This document shows, piece by piece, positions 1-7,076 of a DNA stretch of 64,000 nt. A program made the position numbers and the translations under genes. This stretch comes from a virus. The notes under the pieces were generated by a model, which was not told the DNA's origin, did not search any database, and saw only the letters and a program-made list of their open reading frames with translations. The first letter of the stretch is position 1; every line of letters begins with the position of its first letter. The stretch is taken from IMG/VR virus record IMGVR_UViG_3300005663_000037, positions 36,622 through 100,621 of that record. The stretch is one strand, 5' to 3'.

Positions 1-243
1 GTTGACCTTGATCCAATACTACATGAGATGATACACTATATCAATATGGATGCTATTACTGTACTACAAACAAGAGGAGGCTTTCATATACTTGTTGAGT
101 TAAAGAAGATACGTGACGGATATGTTAAAACATGGTACAAGGGAATGACTACTATTACAGGTTGTGACATCAAAGGAGATAACATGATACCAGTACCTGG
201 TTGTACACAAGGTAACTTTATTCCTTCTTTCCTTTATACTTAA
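1..243 (+). CDS. Hypothetical protein, 5' end outside window
   Basis: The frame is open from the first base, so the gene starts upstream; 80 residues are visible. The segment LQTRGGFHILVEL is followed by GDNMIPVPGCTQG. The Gly-Gly-Phe-His core recalls the His-containing strand of archaeo-eukaryotic primases, but no Asp pair is visible in this fragment, so no function is assigned. It is followed after 25 bases by a chain of very small genes with identical leaders. Confidence 0.6.
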   Translation, partial: VDLDPILHEMIHYINMDAITVLQTRGGFHILVELKKIRDGYVKTWYKGMTTITGCDIKGDNMIPVPGCTQGNFIPSFLYT

Positions 244-254
244 CATTTAACTAC

Positions 255-271
255 TAAACAATACAATAATG
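255..271 (+). repeat. 17-bp gene leader repeat, copy 1
   Basis: TAAACAATACAATAATG ends in the start codon of the following small gene. Identical copies lie at 442-458 and 589-605, each ending in a start codon. Shorter variants (TAAACTAC..., TAAACCCATAA..., TAAACTCATAA...) precede most first-in-operon genes on this strand. There is no purine-rich Shine-Dalgarno; this fits Bacteroidota translation initiation. Confidence 0.75.
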
Positions 272-433
272 AATAAACTTAGACGATATATAATAGGTAG
301 TATGATAGGTATGTGTTTTGAATATACTTATCGAGTAGATTCTAATGTATGGTACATACCTTTAATCATAGGTATATTGTTGAGTACAGTTGTAGTTCTT
401 GATGTAATAAAAACACCTAGAGATAATAGTTGA
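269..433 (+). CDS. Small membrane protein (54 aa)
   Basis: An uninterrupted 54-codon frame starts exactly at the end of the repeated leader and stops with TGA. The N-terminus is basic (MNKLRR). A hydrophobic stretch at about residues 29-47 is a likely membrane segment, followed by a short charged tail. I do not recognise a family. It belongs to a run of tiny genes whose shared leader is the main reason to accept it. Confidence 0.55.
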   Translation: MNKLRRYIIGSMIGMCFEYTYRVDSNVWYIPLIIGILLSTVVVLDVIKTPRDNS

Positions 434-441
434 CGTATTAA

Positions 442-458
442 TAAACAATACAATAATG
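442..458 (+). repeat. 17-bp gene leader repeat, copy 2
   Basis: Identical to 255-271 and ends in the ATG of the 42-codon gene that follows. Confidence 0.75.
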
Positions 459-584
459 AAAGACAGACAACAATCCCAGACATTACCACCAGCACCACCT
501 GATGATGGTAGTTGCCTTTGGCTAGTTCTTGCTATAATAATGGTGGTCATAATATGTAGCATTCTAATTAAGGTAATAGTATAG
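456..584 (+). CDS. Small single-pass membrane protein (42 aa)
   Basis: A 42-codon frame begins at the repeated leader. The N-terminal half is polar and proline-rich (LPPAPPDDG). The C-terminal half, about residues 21-42, is one long hydrophobic segment (LWLVLAIIMVVIIC), so it is probably a tail-anchored or single-pass membrane peptide. No family is recognised. A longer minus-strand frame here (362-595) has no leader and is taken to be a shadow. Confidence 0.5.
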   Translation: MKDRQQSQTLPPAPPDDGSCLWLVLAIIMVVIICSILIKVIV

Positions 585-588
585 TAAC

Positions 589-605
589 TAAACAATACAA
601 TAATG
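589..605 (+). repeat. 17-bp gene leader repeat, copy 3
   Basis: Third identical copy of the leader, ending in the start codon of the 154-aa gene at 603. Confidence 0.75.
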
Positions 606-1067
606 GAAACAATTGATATTACACCAAAGAGGATATTAACAAGAGAGGAACTTACACTAGAGGTGAGTAGGCTTAATGCTATGTTAGACAGTGATATAAT
701 TACGGGGGAACCATTTTTGTTTCCTCATTCAAATCAGATACGAGTAGATCCTTTGATACCAAGAGTAGCTGCATTATCAATTAAAGTGAACGAATTAGAT
801 CGAAGAAATACAGAAGCAAGTAGAATACCTTCTTCTCCTAAGAAACTATCAAAGAAGAGTAAAGAAATCTTAGCTGAAATAAATGGAAAAAAGAAACTAT
901 GGGAAAATGGTGATAAGACTTGTCATTTTACCTATACTTTAAGCATTAAGGAGTTTAAACCTCTAGTTAGTATTCTTTCTGATTACTTTTATGTTTATAC
1001 AGCAGTAGTAAGACACCGTTCCGGTAGAGGAAAGGGAGAGAAAATAGTAACTATTACCTTTAAATAA
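603..1067 (+). CDS. Hypothetical protein (154 aa)
   Basis: The start is fixed by the repeated leader. The first 75 residues look helical with mixed charge. A lysine-rich linker (about 80-100, PKKLSKKSKE) leads to a C-terminal part rich in beta-type residues ending VTITFK. The basic linker would suit nucleic-acid contact, but this is inference only. No family is recognised. It is likely co-transcribed with the small genes on either side. Confidence 0.6.
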   Translation: METIDITPKRILTREELTLEVSRLNAMLDSDIITGEPFLFPHSNQIRVDPLIPRVAALSIKVNELDRRNTEASRIPSSPKKLSKKSKEILAEINGKKKLWENGDKTCHFTYTLSIKEFKPLVSILSDYFYVYTAVVRHRSGRGKGEKIVTITFK

Positions 1068-1162
1068 TATTGATCAACAGTGTACTGACGCACCTACAGG
1101 AGCTCTACGTTACTCAGTATAGTAACTCCTGGATCATTTTTAAACCATTAACTACTAAACAA

Positions 1163-1600
1163 ATGAAAAAAGGAACTTATAAATCACAAGTTATTAAAGC
1201 TCTTAAGAAACTCATAGAGCAGTATAGAAACCATGCATATGTACCTGGACGAGAGGTATGTCCTTTATGTAATATCTTCTCTAAGATCAGAAGGGCCAAC
1301 CTCTACGCCTCTGAGTGTAATGGATGTCCAATGGCCCCATTATATGCTGGAATCATACAACAGAAAGGAGGTTGTAGTTCTTTTCACTCCTATCAAAATG
1401 TAACACATATGCATCGTTTCGATGACACTCCGTCTAGTCGAAGGACTTTGATTAAAGCACAAGATAAAAGAGCTGACTTCCATGAAGAGCTATTAAAACT
1501 AGTAAGAACATTACCTACTAGTCAATTTAATCCAAAGACATGGAAGTATTTAGATTTACGATACATAGAAGATAAGATTCAAGCTTTAAATAAAGACTGA
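1163..1600 (+). CDS. Cys-rich CPLC/GCP paralogue family, copy 1
   Basis: The frame is open from 1070, but the ATG at 1163 follows TTAACTACTAAACAA, the local leader, so it is preferred (145 aa). It has an N-terminal helix (LKKLIEQYRNHAYVP), then CPLC and CNGCPMAP, a later GGCSSF, and a C-terminal RADFHEELLKLVRTLP helix before a WKYLD ending. The paired Cys motifs suggest zinc or another metal. Copies with the same layout follow directly at 1600 and at 4795. The family is common in Bacteroidota phages as a hypothetical protein; its function is unknown. Confidence 0.7.
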   Translation: MKKGTYKSQVIKALKKLIEQYRNHAYVPGREVCPLCNIFSKIRRANLYASECNGCPMAPLYAGIIQQKGGCSSFHSYQNVTHMHRFDDTPSSRRTLIKAQDKRADFHEELLKLVRTLPTSQFNPKTWKYLDLRYIEDKIQALNKD

Positions 1601-1935
1601 TGACAAAGAAAGAAAAAACGATAAAGGCACTAATAGAGTTAATTGACTTGTACAGGAATCATAACTATGTACCTCATGCAAAATCCAAATGTCCTCTCTG
1701 TACGATACATTGGGACTCTGAACATGGCTGTAAAGGATGTCCTTTAGCTAACTCTTATGGGAGCATGGGATGTACGCATTTTACTTCTTATGTTGACTTT
1801 TCTCGGACATCTCAGAAGACTCGTGAAAGAAGAGCTAAGTTTCATGAAGATTTAATTAAGTTTATAAAGCCATTACCTACTAAACAGTTCACTAAGGGTG
1901 GATGGAAGTTCCTAGACATTGGTTATGAGAAATAA
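1600..1935 (+). CDS. Cys-rich CPLC/GCP paralogue family, copy 2
   Basis: Its start overlaps the stop of copy 1 by one base, so the two are translationally coupled. The 111-aa protein keeps the order helix (IELIDLYRNHNYVP), CPLC, CKGCPLA, MGCTHF, then RRAKFHEDLIKFIKPLP and GGWKFLD. It is a tandem duplicate of the upstream gene with a shorter Cys-motif insert. It probably binds a metal; its role is unknown. Confidence 0.7.
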   Translation: MTKKEKTIKALIELIDLYRNHNYVPHAKSKCPLCTIHWDSEHGCKGCPLANSYGSMGCTHFTSYVDFSRTSQKTRERRAKFHEDLIKFIKPLPTKQFTKGGWKFLDIGYEK

Positions 1936-1947
1936 ACAATTAAACTA

Positions 1948-2460
1948 ATGAAAAAGATATTAAGATATTACATGAATCTCAATGAGCGGGACAGTAACAA
2001 GTATTTAATTCATTACCTTGTAACAGCTAGTTTGACAATAGTGCTTTCTATTCTCCTCCTCAAGGATATACTTGTGGCAAGAGAAATAAGTATAGTTATA
2101 GTAGGTATAGTATTATCTACTTATACTTTAACAGTAATGGTCTTCTCTACATGGCCTACATTTAGATTCATAGAGCCTAAGTATTTCTGGCCTGTTTACG
2201 CCAGATTCTATAAAAGATTTATTGATTCAGAAGTAACGCATTATTTCTTTTATAGTAAGAAACAAGAACGAAAAGATTATTCATTAGGATATAATTGGTC
2301 AACTCCCTGGCTTCCTGCTAGAAATAGTTTAATCTATTTCAAGGGTATGTCCTATACAGAGATGAAAGAAATAGGACATGGTTGGTCTAATTATTGTGAT
2401 GTTAGACTAGTAGGACTTGGGAGCCTCAAAGATATTAATGTATTAAAGTTAACGAAATAA
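1948..2460 (+). CDS. Two-pass membrane protein (170 aa)
   Basis: Two hydrophobic segments are clear, at about residues 20-40 and 47-68, close together with a short charged loop. They are followed by a long soluble tail rich in aromatic residues (WPVYARFYKRF, YNWSTPWLPARN). The N-terminus is basic. It starts 12 bases after the previous stop. Probably an inner-membrane protein with a cytoplasmic tail; no family is recognised. Confidence 0.6.
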   Translation: MKKILRYYMNLNERDSNKYLIHYLVTASLTIVLSILLLKDILVAREISIVIVGIVLSTYTLTVMVFSTWPTFRFIEPKYFWPVYARFYKRFIDSEVTHYFFYSKKQERKDYSLGYNWSTPWLPARNSLIYFKGMSYTEMKEIGHGWSNYCDVRLVGLGSLKDINVLKLTK

Positions 2461-2476
2461 TTAAACCACTAATACA

Positions 2477-2881
2477 ATGTGTGAGATATTAGAAGACTTT
2501 ACAGAGTCTAAGAACTTTACTGGCTACAAAGTAGCTAGAAAAGAAAAAGGAAAATACTACTCTCTTACAACAGGGATAGAGTATCGAGAAGGACGTACGA
2601 TGCCTAAGTTAAGACAGAAACTAGTAAGAGCGGATGTAGAAAGATGGCCTTGGAATCTACTAGAATCGGGTTCTACGTTTTATTCACCTGGAATGCAGGG
2701 CAGAACAGGAGTATTTGTACACAAACCAACTGTTCATCTTATTCAAAGTCCAGATACAGCAGTGTTATTAAAAATGACTATAACTGGGGGACTAAAAAGA
2801 GGTAGGTATATCGGTTCAGTTCTTCTTATAGCAGGAAGAAAGATAGTCAAGTTTAAAGAAGTAAAGTTTGCTACTATCTAG
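2477..2881 (+). CDS. GYK/AGR paralogue family, copy 1
   Basis: A 134-aa protein behind a TAAACCACTAATACA leader. It begins with TGYKVARKEKGKYYSLTTG, then EYREGR, GRTGVFV, a beta-rich LLKMTITGGLKRG stretch and a C-terminal IAGRKIVKFKEVK. Copies with the same skeleton lie at 2992 and, more divergent, at 7077. Such proteins are frequent in Bacteroidota phages and have no assigned function. Confidence 0.65.
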   Translation: MCEILEDFTESKNFTGYKVARKEKGKYYSLTTGIEYREGRTMPKLRQKLVRADVERWPWNLLESGSTFYSPGMQGRTGVFVHKPTVHLIQSPDTAVLLKMTITGGLKRGRYIGSVLLIAGRKIVKFKEVKFATI

Positions 2882-2991
2882 TACTAAGAGTAAACTTACT
2901 GTGTAGTAGAAAGACATCCCATCTTTTTCTAGAGGGATAAAACTTAATGCAAAGACAATACAGTTTATTCAAACTATTAAACTACAAACAA

Positions 2992-3435
2992 ATGTGTGAT
3001 TTAACCGAAAACATTTCTAAATCTATAGTCTTTGGCTATAAGATAGCCGTAAAGATTATAAAAGACAATGGTGAGATAGAATATAGATCATTAGCTACCC
3101 GTATAGCTTATAAGAAAGGTAATGTTGAAGTTCCTGACCAGTCCAAGAATATTACTGCTTATCTTTGTTTTGCTCCTGACTTACATAGACCTACTTCTCC
3201 TGCTTATGTTCCTAGTTTAGTAGGAAGAACTTCCGTCTTTGTTATTCTTAGTGATGCTATATGTCTTGGTTCTAATCTACCAAGTTATTTGGGAAAAAAT
3301 CAAGATAGATTGTCACTTGTAGTAATAAAATTGGGATTAAAAGATGATCTCATGCAAGGATGCTATGCTAGTTCTCCTGTCTATGCTGGTAGAAGAATAA
3401 CAAGTGTAAAGGAGATTGAAGAAATAAGGTACTAA
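2992..3435 (+). CDS. GYK/AGR paralogue family, copy 2
   Basis: The frame is open from 2947, but the ATG at 2992 is preceded by TTAAACTACAAACAA, the local leader, so it is used (147 aa). The skeleton of copy 1 is kept: FGYKIAVKI, YRSLATRIAYKKG, VGRTSVFVI, LVVIKLGLKDDLMQG, YAGRRITSVKEI. The C-terminal AGRxIxSxKE ending is the most conserved part. The function is unknown. Confidence 0.65.
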   Translation: MCDLTENISKSIVFGYKIAVKIIKDNGEIEYRSLATRIAYKKGNVEVPDQSKNITAYLCFAPDLHRPTSPAYVPSLVGRTSVFVILSDAICLGSNLPSYLGKNQDRLSLVVIKLGLKDDLMQGCYASSPVYAGRRITSVKEIEEIRY

Positions 3436-3471
3436 ATTAAAGATAAGTTAAACTACTAAACCCATAAGACA

Positions 3472-3843
3472 ATGAAAATATACTATACTATTAAACGAAA
3501 CAATACCAAAGGTCAATGGCGACCACTACAACATAGAAAGCGACAGCAAAGAAAGCCTCGAACAAGAGATTTAAGAAGTACAGTTAAACATTTCTTTTAT
3601 CTTGGTACTGTTGAAGGTACAAATAATGGAATAGGAAATACTGAAAAGGAGTTTGAGAAGGCTTTTAAATTAAGTTATCATAATATAGGAACAGAAGTAT
3701 ATAAATATAAATATTCCTTATGGAGTATACTATGTGATGCCTTTGTTGCCGGTGTCTTTGTGGGATTTAGTAAATCCTATTTATGGATTGAAGGTGATCC
3801 TTTTAATCATTACTTAGATACTCATAATATATGTTTTATTTAA
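3472..3843 (+). CDS. Hypothetical protein (123 aa)
   Basis: It starts at an ATG following AACTACTAAACCCATAAGACA. The first 45 residues are very basic (RKRQQRKPRTRD). The middle contains EKEFEKAFKLSYHNIG and the end is hydrophobic and aromatic (FVAGVFVGFSKSYLW). The basic N-terminus suggests nucleic-acid or membrane-surface contact. I recognise no family. Confidence 0.55.
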   Translation: MKIYYTIKRNNTKGQWRPLQHRKRQQRKPRTRDLRSTVKHFFYLGTVEGTNNGIGNTEKEFEKAFKLSYHNIGTEVYKYKYSLWSILCDAFVAGVFVGFSKSYLWIEGDPFNHYLDTHNICFI

Positions 3844-3855
3844 ACTCATAAGATA

Positions 3856-4074
3856 ATGAAACACTTAATAATAATACTACTACTCATTTGTTGTAGTTGT
3901 AAAGCTTCAATATTACCAGTTAAGTATTGCACCACACCTGATAGTTGCCCAAGACCAGAAACTACAGCGAGTATGTTGACAGAAACAACTAAGTGGGAAG
4001 GGATCATGGTAACAGGAGTTGGAGGACTTTTGGTTGTGGTCTTTATTGAAGCACTAATTGAAGCTAATAAATAA
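3856..4074 (+). CDS. Small exported or membrane protein, possible lipoprotein
   Basis: The 72-aa product begins MKHLIIILLLICCSC, a signal sequence with three cysteines near a possible lipoprotein cleavage site (about residues 12-15). A second hydrophobic segment spans about residues 49-66. The cysteines between (YCTTPDSCP) could form a disulphide. It might act at the envelope, but nothing ties it to lysis. The TAAACTCATAAGATA leader supports the start. Confidence 0.5.
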   Translation: MKHLIIILLLICCSCKASILPVKYCTTPDSCPRPETTASMLTETTKWEGIMVTGVGGLLVVVFIEALIEANK

Positions 4075-4117
4075 AGAATAAAGATAAAACTATATTATAA
4101 ACTAACTACAAACTACA

Positions 4118-4702
4118 ATGGAAGAGATTAAATTAAGCAACTACGAAAGTACAAAAGTAAATGAGATCTTTGGTATACCTCAGGAAAGAATAGACAGGAT
4201 AGAGTTCTCACTCTATAAGAACCTATTGGCTTGTCTATTCAGTACAGGTGATGAGTCATTGCAAGTCCTAGAGTGTATTATAAACTCCTATGCTAATTCT
4301 GCTAAAGAATCTGTAGCTATTACTCTACTATACGCTGAAAAGATGACGGACATTGCGAAAATGAATGTTACTCATAGAGCAGTACATTGGTTAAAGCTAC
4401 AAGTTAGTAAAGATGTTACTACTTTGGAAGAGTTTGAATCAGTAGCACCTATTCCTTCTACTCTTAATCAGAACCTGGTAGAAGACGCAATACGGTCTAT
4501 GGCAAGAGTACATGTAGAATCTGGAAGCTGTGGACAGCTTGGTACAGGTAACTGTATGTTGGAGGAAATCTATTTAGGTAAAGAGAGTCCGGGTTTGATT
4601 ATAAGACAGGACATGGCAAAGGAACATCCACATTCTTCATCTGAGCTTCCCCATATGCCTAGTCTCGCTGGTCTTAAAAGATTACTAGGAATACGGATAT
4701 AG
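4118..4702 (+). CDS. Hypothetical protein (194 aa)
   Basis: Starts after AACTACAAACTACA. The first 110 residues are largely helical, with a hydrophobic core (YKNLLACLFSTG, AITLLYAEKM). The rest is more polar, with SCGQLGTGNCM near residue 140. It ends in TAG followed directly by TAA. The same frame then continues with 25 lysine-rich codons (see 4706-4783), which may be a lost C-terminus. No family is recognised. Confidence 0.6.
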   Translation: MEEIKLSNYESTKVNEIFGIPQERIDRIEFSLYKNLLACLFSTGDESLQVLECIINSYANSAKESVAITLLYAEKMTDIAKMNVTHRAVHWLKLQVSKDVTTLEEFESVAPIPSTLNQNLVEDAIRSMARVHVESGSCGQLGTGNCMLEEIYLGKESPGLIIRQDMAKEHPHSSSELPHMPSLAGLKRLLGIRI

Positions 4703-4705
4703 TAA

Positions 4706-4783
4706 AGAAAAAAGAAGATAGCAGAGAAGTTAGCTCAAGCTAGAAAGAAAGAAGCAAATACTAAACTAGGTAAAAACTACTAA
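4706..4783 (+). other. Possible detached C-terminal coding remnant
   Basis: Directly after the tandem TAG TAA of the upstream gene, and in the same frame, 25 codons read as a basic helix (KKKIAEKLAQARKKEA) and end in TAA. There is no start codon. The peptide character suggests a former C-terminus lost by stop mutations, but chance is not excluded. Confidence 0.25.
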
Positions 4784-4794
4784 ATATAGACATT

Positions 4795-5139
4795 ATGAAC
4801 AAGAAAGATAGAACAATCAAAGCAATCGAGTATCTTATAGTTGAGTATAAGGCACATAACTATATTCCTTATATTACTAACTGTCCTCTCTGTATCCTTC
4901 ATCGAAGGCATCCGTTCCCAAAGTCTTGTAAGGGTTGTCCCCAAGCTTGTATAGAAGGCGGCATAGGCTGTATACTTTTTGACTCCTATCCAAAAAGTCC
5001 TTCTTCCCCTACTTATCAAGTAGCTCAAGATATTAGAGCGGCCTTTCACGAAAGACTACTTAAGAAGATTAAGAGACTACCTCCCAGTCGATTTACAATA
5101 AGAGGCTGGAAATACCTTAAAATGAAATATGACCAATGA
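4795..5139 (+). CDS. Cys-rich CPLC/GCP paralogue family, copy 3
   Basis: The 114-aa protein has the layout of the copies at 1163 and 1600: IEYLIVEYKAHNYIP, CPLC, CKGCPQAC, GGIGCILF, RAAFHERLLKKIKRLP, and GWKYL at the end. An extra Cys follows the GCP motif. It stands apart from the tandem pair and is followed by a strong terminator, so it probably ends a transcription unit. Metal binding is inferred; the role is unknown. Confidence 0.7.
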   Translation: MNKKDRTIKAIEYLIVEYKAHNYIPYITNCPLCILHRRHPFPKSCKGCPQACIEGGIGCILFDSYPKSPSSPTYQVAQDIRAAFHERLLKKIKRLPPSRFTIRGWKYLKMKYDQ

Positions 5140-5186
5140 GACATTGTTGATGCCTATTGCTAGTAGGTAGTTTAGTAGTAGTGGTT

Positions 5187-5219
5187 GAGCAGGAGTCTAT
5201 TCAGGCTCCTGTTCTTTTT
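5187..5219 (+). terminator. Rho-independent terminator
   Basis: A 9-bp stem (GAGCAGGAG with CTCCTGTTC, one G-T pair) and a 10-base loop are followed at once by five T residues. It lies about 50 bases after the copy-3 Cys-rich gene. Confidence 0.8.
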
Positions 5220-5237
5220 ACTTTAAACCCATAAAAA

Positions 5238-5699
5238 ATGAAGATATATTATGCTCACAGCAATAAAGAGATTAATTCTCCTGTTCATAGAAGACGGGAG
5301 ATTTTCCTAAAAGAAACCTTTGGTAAGGTAGCCGAGGTTATAGACCCCTCCCACGATTTACCATTAGGTATGTTATCTAACCAGTATATTGATTACGCTC
5401 TTAACGAGTGTGGCCTTGTAATAGCTACTGAATATCTAGACTTTATAGGAAGAGGAGTTTATACTATTCTTTCTAAGTGTATTCAGCAGGATCATAAACC
5501 TAGAGCTATCTTAATGAGAGAAGATGAAGATAAATTAGGTGTATCCTTTTATCTTGTAAGAGAGGTAGCATTAGTAGAACCTTCCGATTGGGTTGTACGA
5601 TATGGTAAGGTTACTGTAACAAGAGAGGTTAAGTTACTTGACTTGATAGAATTATTAACTAGTAAAAATATACCAGATGCCGAAGATAAGAAAGTTTAA
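5238..5699 (+). CDS. Nucleoside 2-deoxyribosyltransferase-like protein
   Basis: The 153-aa product opens with MKIYYAHSNKEI, a Rossmann-like first strand, then RRREIFLKETFG, VIDPSHDLP, YIDYALNECGLVIATEYLDF and GRGVYTIL. This order resembles the nucleoside deoxyribosyltransferase and TIR-like fold used by phages to handle nucleotides. Catalytic residues cannot be assigned safely. It starts just after the terminator at 5187-5219 behind a TAAACCCATAAAAA leader, so a promoter is expected nearby, but I could not identify one. Confidence 0.5.
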   Translation: MKIYYAHSNKEINSPVHRRREIFLKETFGKVAEVIDPSHDLPLGMLSNQYIDYALNECGLVIATEYLDFIGRGVYTILSKCIQQDHKPRAILMREDEDKLGVSFYLVREVALVEPSDWVVRYGKVTVTREVKLLDLIELLTSKNIPDAEDKKV

Positions 5700-5874
5700 A
5701 GTACTAAAGACTAATAGTGATGAAGAGTTCCAGACTCAGTTAAATCACTACGAGGATGATGGTGGAGATGTAACAGTACATAGTCATCGGTCTAAGTCTG
5801 TACCACCTAAACAGATACCTGGTTACACAAAGCATTCTGCGCTTATCAGTTATTGGACAGATGGTAGTAAGTAG
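5677..5874 (+). CDS. Hypothetical protein (65 aa)
   Basis: Overlaps the upstream gene by 23 bases in another frame. The N-terminus is basic (MPKIRKFKVLK), then comes an acidic turn (EDDGGD) and a polar tail. It is likely translationally coupled to the deoxyribosyltransferase-like gene. Nothing identifies it. The stop at 5872-5874 lies just before the structured RNA region. Confidence 0.5.
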   Translation: MPKIRKFKVLKTNSDEEFQTQLNHYEDDGGDVTVHSHRSKSVPPKQIPGYTKHSALISYWTDGSK

Positions 5875-5879
5875 AAAAA

Positions 5880-6208
5880 ATACAACAGAGCAACTTCAAG
5901 CAAATGAATTTATCTTCATGGGTTTGAAGAACTAGGCCCTGCCTAGACTAAATACCGGAACTTTAGAAACTACGATGTTACTGCAAGGTGAAGTAAGACT
6001 AGGGTTGGTGTTAAACCGGGTATGGGAATATTACCTAACTCCCCAAGTATTTAAGATTAAGGAGAGTAAGTTGATGAGGGACTCCCACCAGAATAGCTAG
6101 ATACAACTTCAAGAGTAGGCATGCTACGTTTGGAGGAGAAAACGAGGTGAAAAGGGAGCGAAGTCAAGAGACATAGAGAACTGGCTCTCTGTCTCAACTC
6201 TCCTTTTA
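5880..6208 (+). ncRNA. Structured non-coding RNA candidate, about 330 nt
   Basis: No open frame of useful length spans this stretch, yet it is dense in hairpins and visibly richer in G and C than the genes around it. Helices read by eye: 5894-5899 with 5924-5929, enclosing 5904-5908 with 5915-5919; a perfect 6-bp stem with a 3-base loop at 5932-5946; 5953-5958 with 6016-6022, enclosing 5978-5982 with 5992-5996; 6061-6067 with 6082-6087 (one bulge); 6107-6112 with 6130-6135, enclosing 6115-6118 with 6124-6127. It ends in an extended terminator hairpin. CAACTTCAAG occurs at 5891-5900 and 6104-6113. I cannot match it to a known class; group I intron and hammerhead were considered and rejected. 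Confidence 0.6.
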
Positions 6209-6209
6209 A
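6150..6209 (+). terminator. Terminator closing the structured RNA
   Basis: GAGACA (6168-6173) pairs with TGTCTC (6190-6195) and AGAG (6175-6178) with CTCT (6185-6188) around the loop AACTGG. An outer helix can form between AAAAGGGAG (6150-6158) and CTC-T-CCTTTT (6198-6207). The final TTTT is the release tract. Confidence 0.7.
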
Positions 6210-6252
6210 TTACTTATATTCAAACTATTATTAACCTTAAACTCATATTATT

Positions 6253-6573
6253 ATGTCAAACAAAGATAAGAAACTAGTTGTTATCCTTATGGATATTACC
6301 TGTGGATGTAGTACGGAAGTACACAACATTCTAAGAGAAGTTTCAAAGACTTCCAAGATAACTCACCAAGAAAATATGGGTGAGGGTATATCCAACTTAA
6401 AAATTAGAGATATTGATCTTAAGGATTGGGACCGCTGGAAGGAAGATGAAAGTTTCTTTGGTGAGGCCTGGGAAGAAATAGAAGAAGAAGAAAAAGAAAA
6501 GATCATTCTAAAAATGGGGAAGCAGGGAATTGATAAAGATGGGGATCTTATAATTCATGAGAGTCCAGGATGA
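6253..6573 (+). CDS. Acidic hypothetical protein (106 aa)
   Basis: Starts behind TAAACTCATATTATT. The first strand is hydrophobic (KKLVVILMDITCGCS), with a Cys-Gly-Cys. The second half is strongly acidic (EAWEEIEEEEKEK). An acidic helix of this sort can mimic DNA or bind a basic partner; this is inference. The stop overlaps the next start by four bases, coupling it to the membrane gene. Confidence 0.55.
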   Translation: MSNKDKKLVVILMDITCGCSTEVHNILREVSKTSKITHQENMGEGISNLKIRDIDLKDWDRWKEDESFFGEAWEEIEEEEKEKIILKMGKQGIDKDGDLIIHESPG

Positions 6574-7073
6574 TGGAACTTCTAACTTATTACATAGTAG
6601 GAGCCTTCGCAGTAGGTGCTATTACTTTTACTACTAGTCAAAGTGGTATATTTAAGGAAGTAAGAGATTGGATGGGTAGATTACACCCTAAGATAGATGA
6701 TCTAATACATTGTCCTTGGTGTTCTAGCTTCTGGGGATCAGTTATATTTATGTTTATAGCTATGTTCTTAGCTGATTTACCTTTGTTTATCATCAGTAGT
6801 TATACCTGGTTTAATATACTAGTTATACTATTTGCTTTTCATGCAGTTACTGGATTTGTACATTATATACTTATCCTAGCGTACGCACCTATAGCAAAGA
6901 ATGAGATGGCAAGGAAGCAGAGAAGACAACAGGAACTCGCTGCAAGAATAGGAAGCTCCGTTCATCATGAAGATTCTGAGATTCAGATAGCAAAAGGAAA
7001 GAGAAATTTGAAGTTCCCTGAGGTTAAAACAGGAGTAGAGAAGAAAAGATTATATAATAGTCTAAATAGATGA
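6570..7073 (+). CDS. DUF1360-like membrane protein
   Basis: The 167-aa product has an N-terminal hydrophobic segment (about 4-22), then HCPWCSSFWGS at about 47-57, and further membrane segments at about 54-75 and 80-106. The C-terminal tail is basic and soluble. The Cys-Pro-x-Cys-x-x-Phe-Trp signature just before a membrane helix is typical of DUF1360 proteins, found in phages and bacteria with unknown role. It is coupled to the upstream acidic protein. Confidence 0.65.
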   Translation: MMELLTYYIVGAFAVGAITFTTSQSGIFKEVRDWMGRLHPKIDDLIHCPWCSSFWGSVIFMFIAMFLADLPLFIISSYTWFNILVILFAFHAVTGFVHYILILAYAPIAKNEMARKQRRQQELAARIGSSVHHEDSEIQIAKGKRNLKFPEVKTGVEKKRLYNSLNR

Positions 7074-7076
7074 ACA

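Noticed and set aside
362-595. Minus-strand 77-aa frame
   Set aside because: Opposes two leader-supported small genes and has no leader of its own.
255-605. CRISPR array
   Set aside because: Three 17-bp repeats have spacings of 187 and 147 bases, and the gaps are reading frames, so they are gene leaders.
2930-2946. Start of the second GYK-family gene at 2947
   Set aside because: The ATG at 2992 carries the standard TTAAACTACAAACAA leader and aligns with its paralogue; the extra 15 residues read from the leader itself.
4780-5049. Minus-strand 89-aa frame
   Set aside because: Shadow of the third Cys-rich paralogue, whose conserved motifs fix the plus frame.
5940-6090. Group I intron core in the non-coding region
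   Set aside because: AGACTAA resembles an R element, but no matching S element (TAGTC) follows, and the flanking genes are complete and would not join into one product.
6071-6096. Hammerhead ribozyme (TTGATGAG followed by a GGG/CCC stem)
   Set aside because: The required GAAA after the stem is absent, and no third helix with a cleavage triplet can be drawn.
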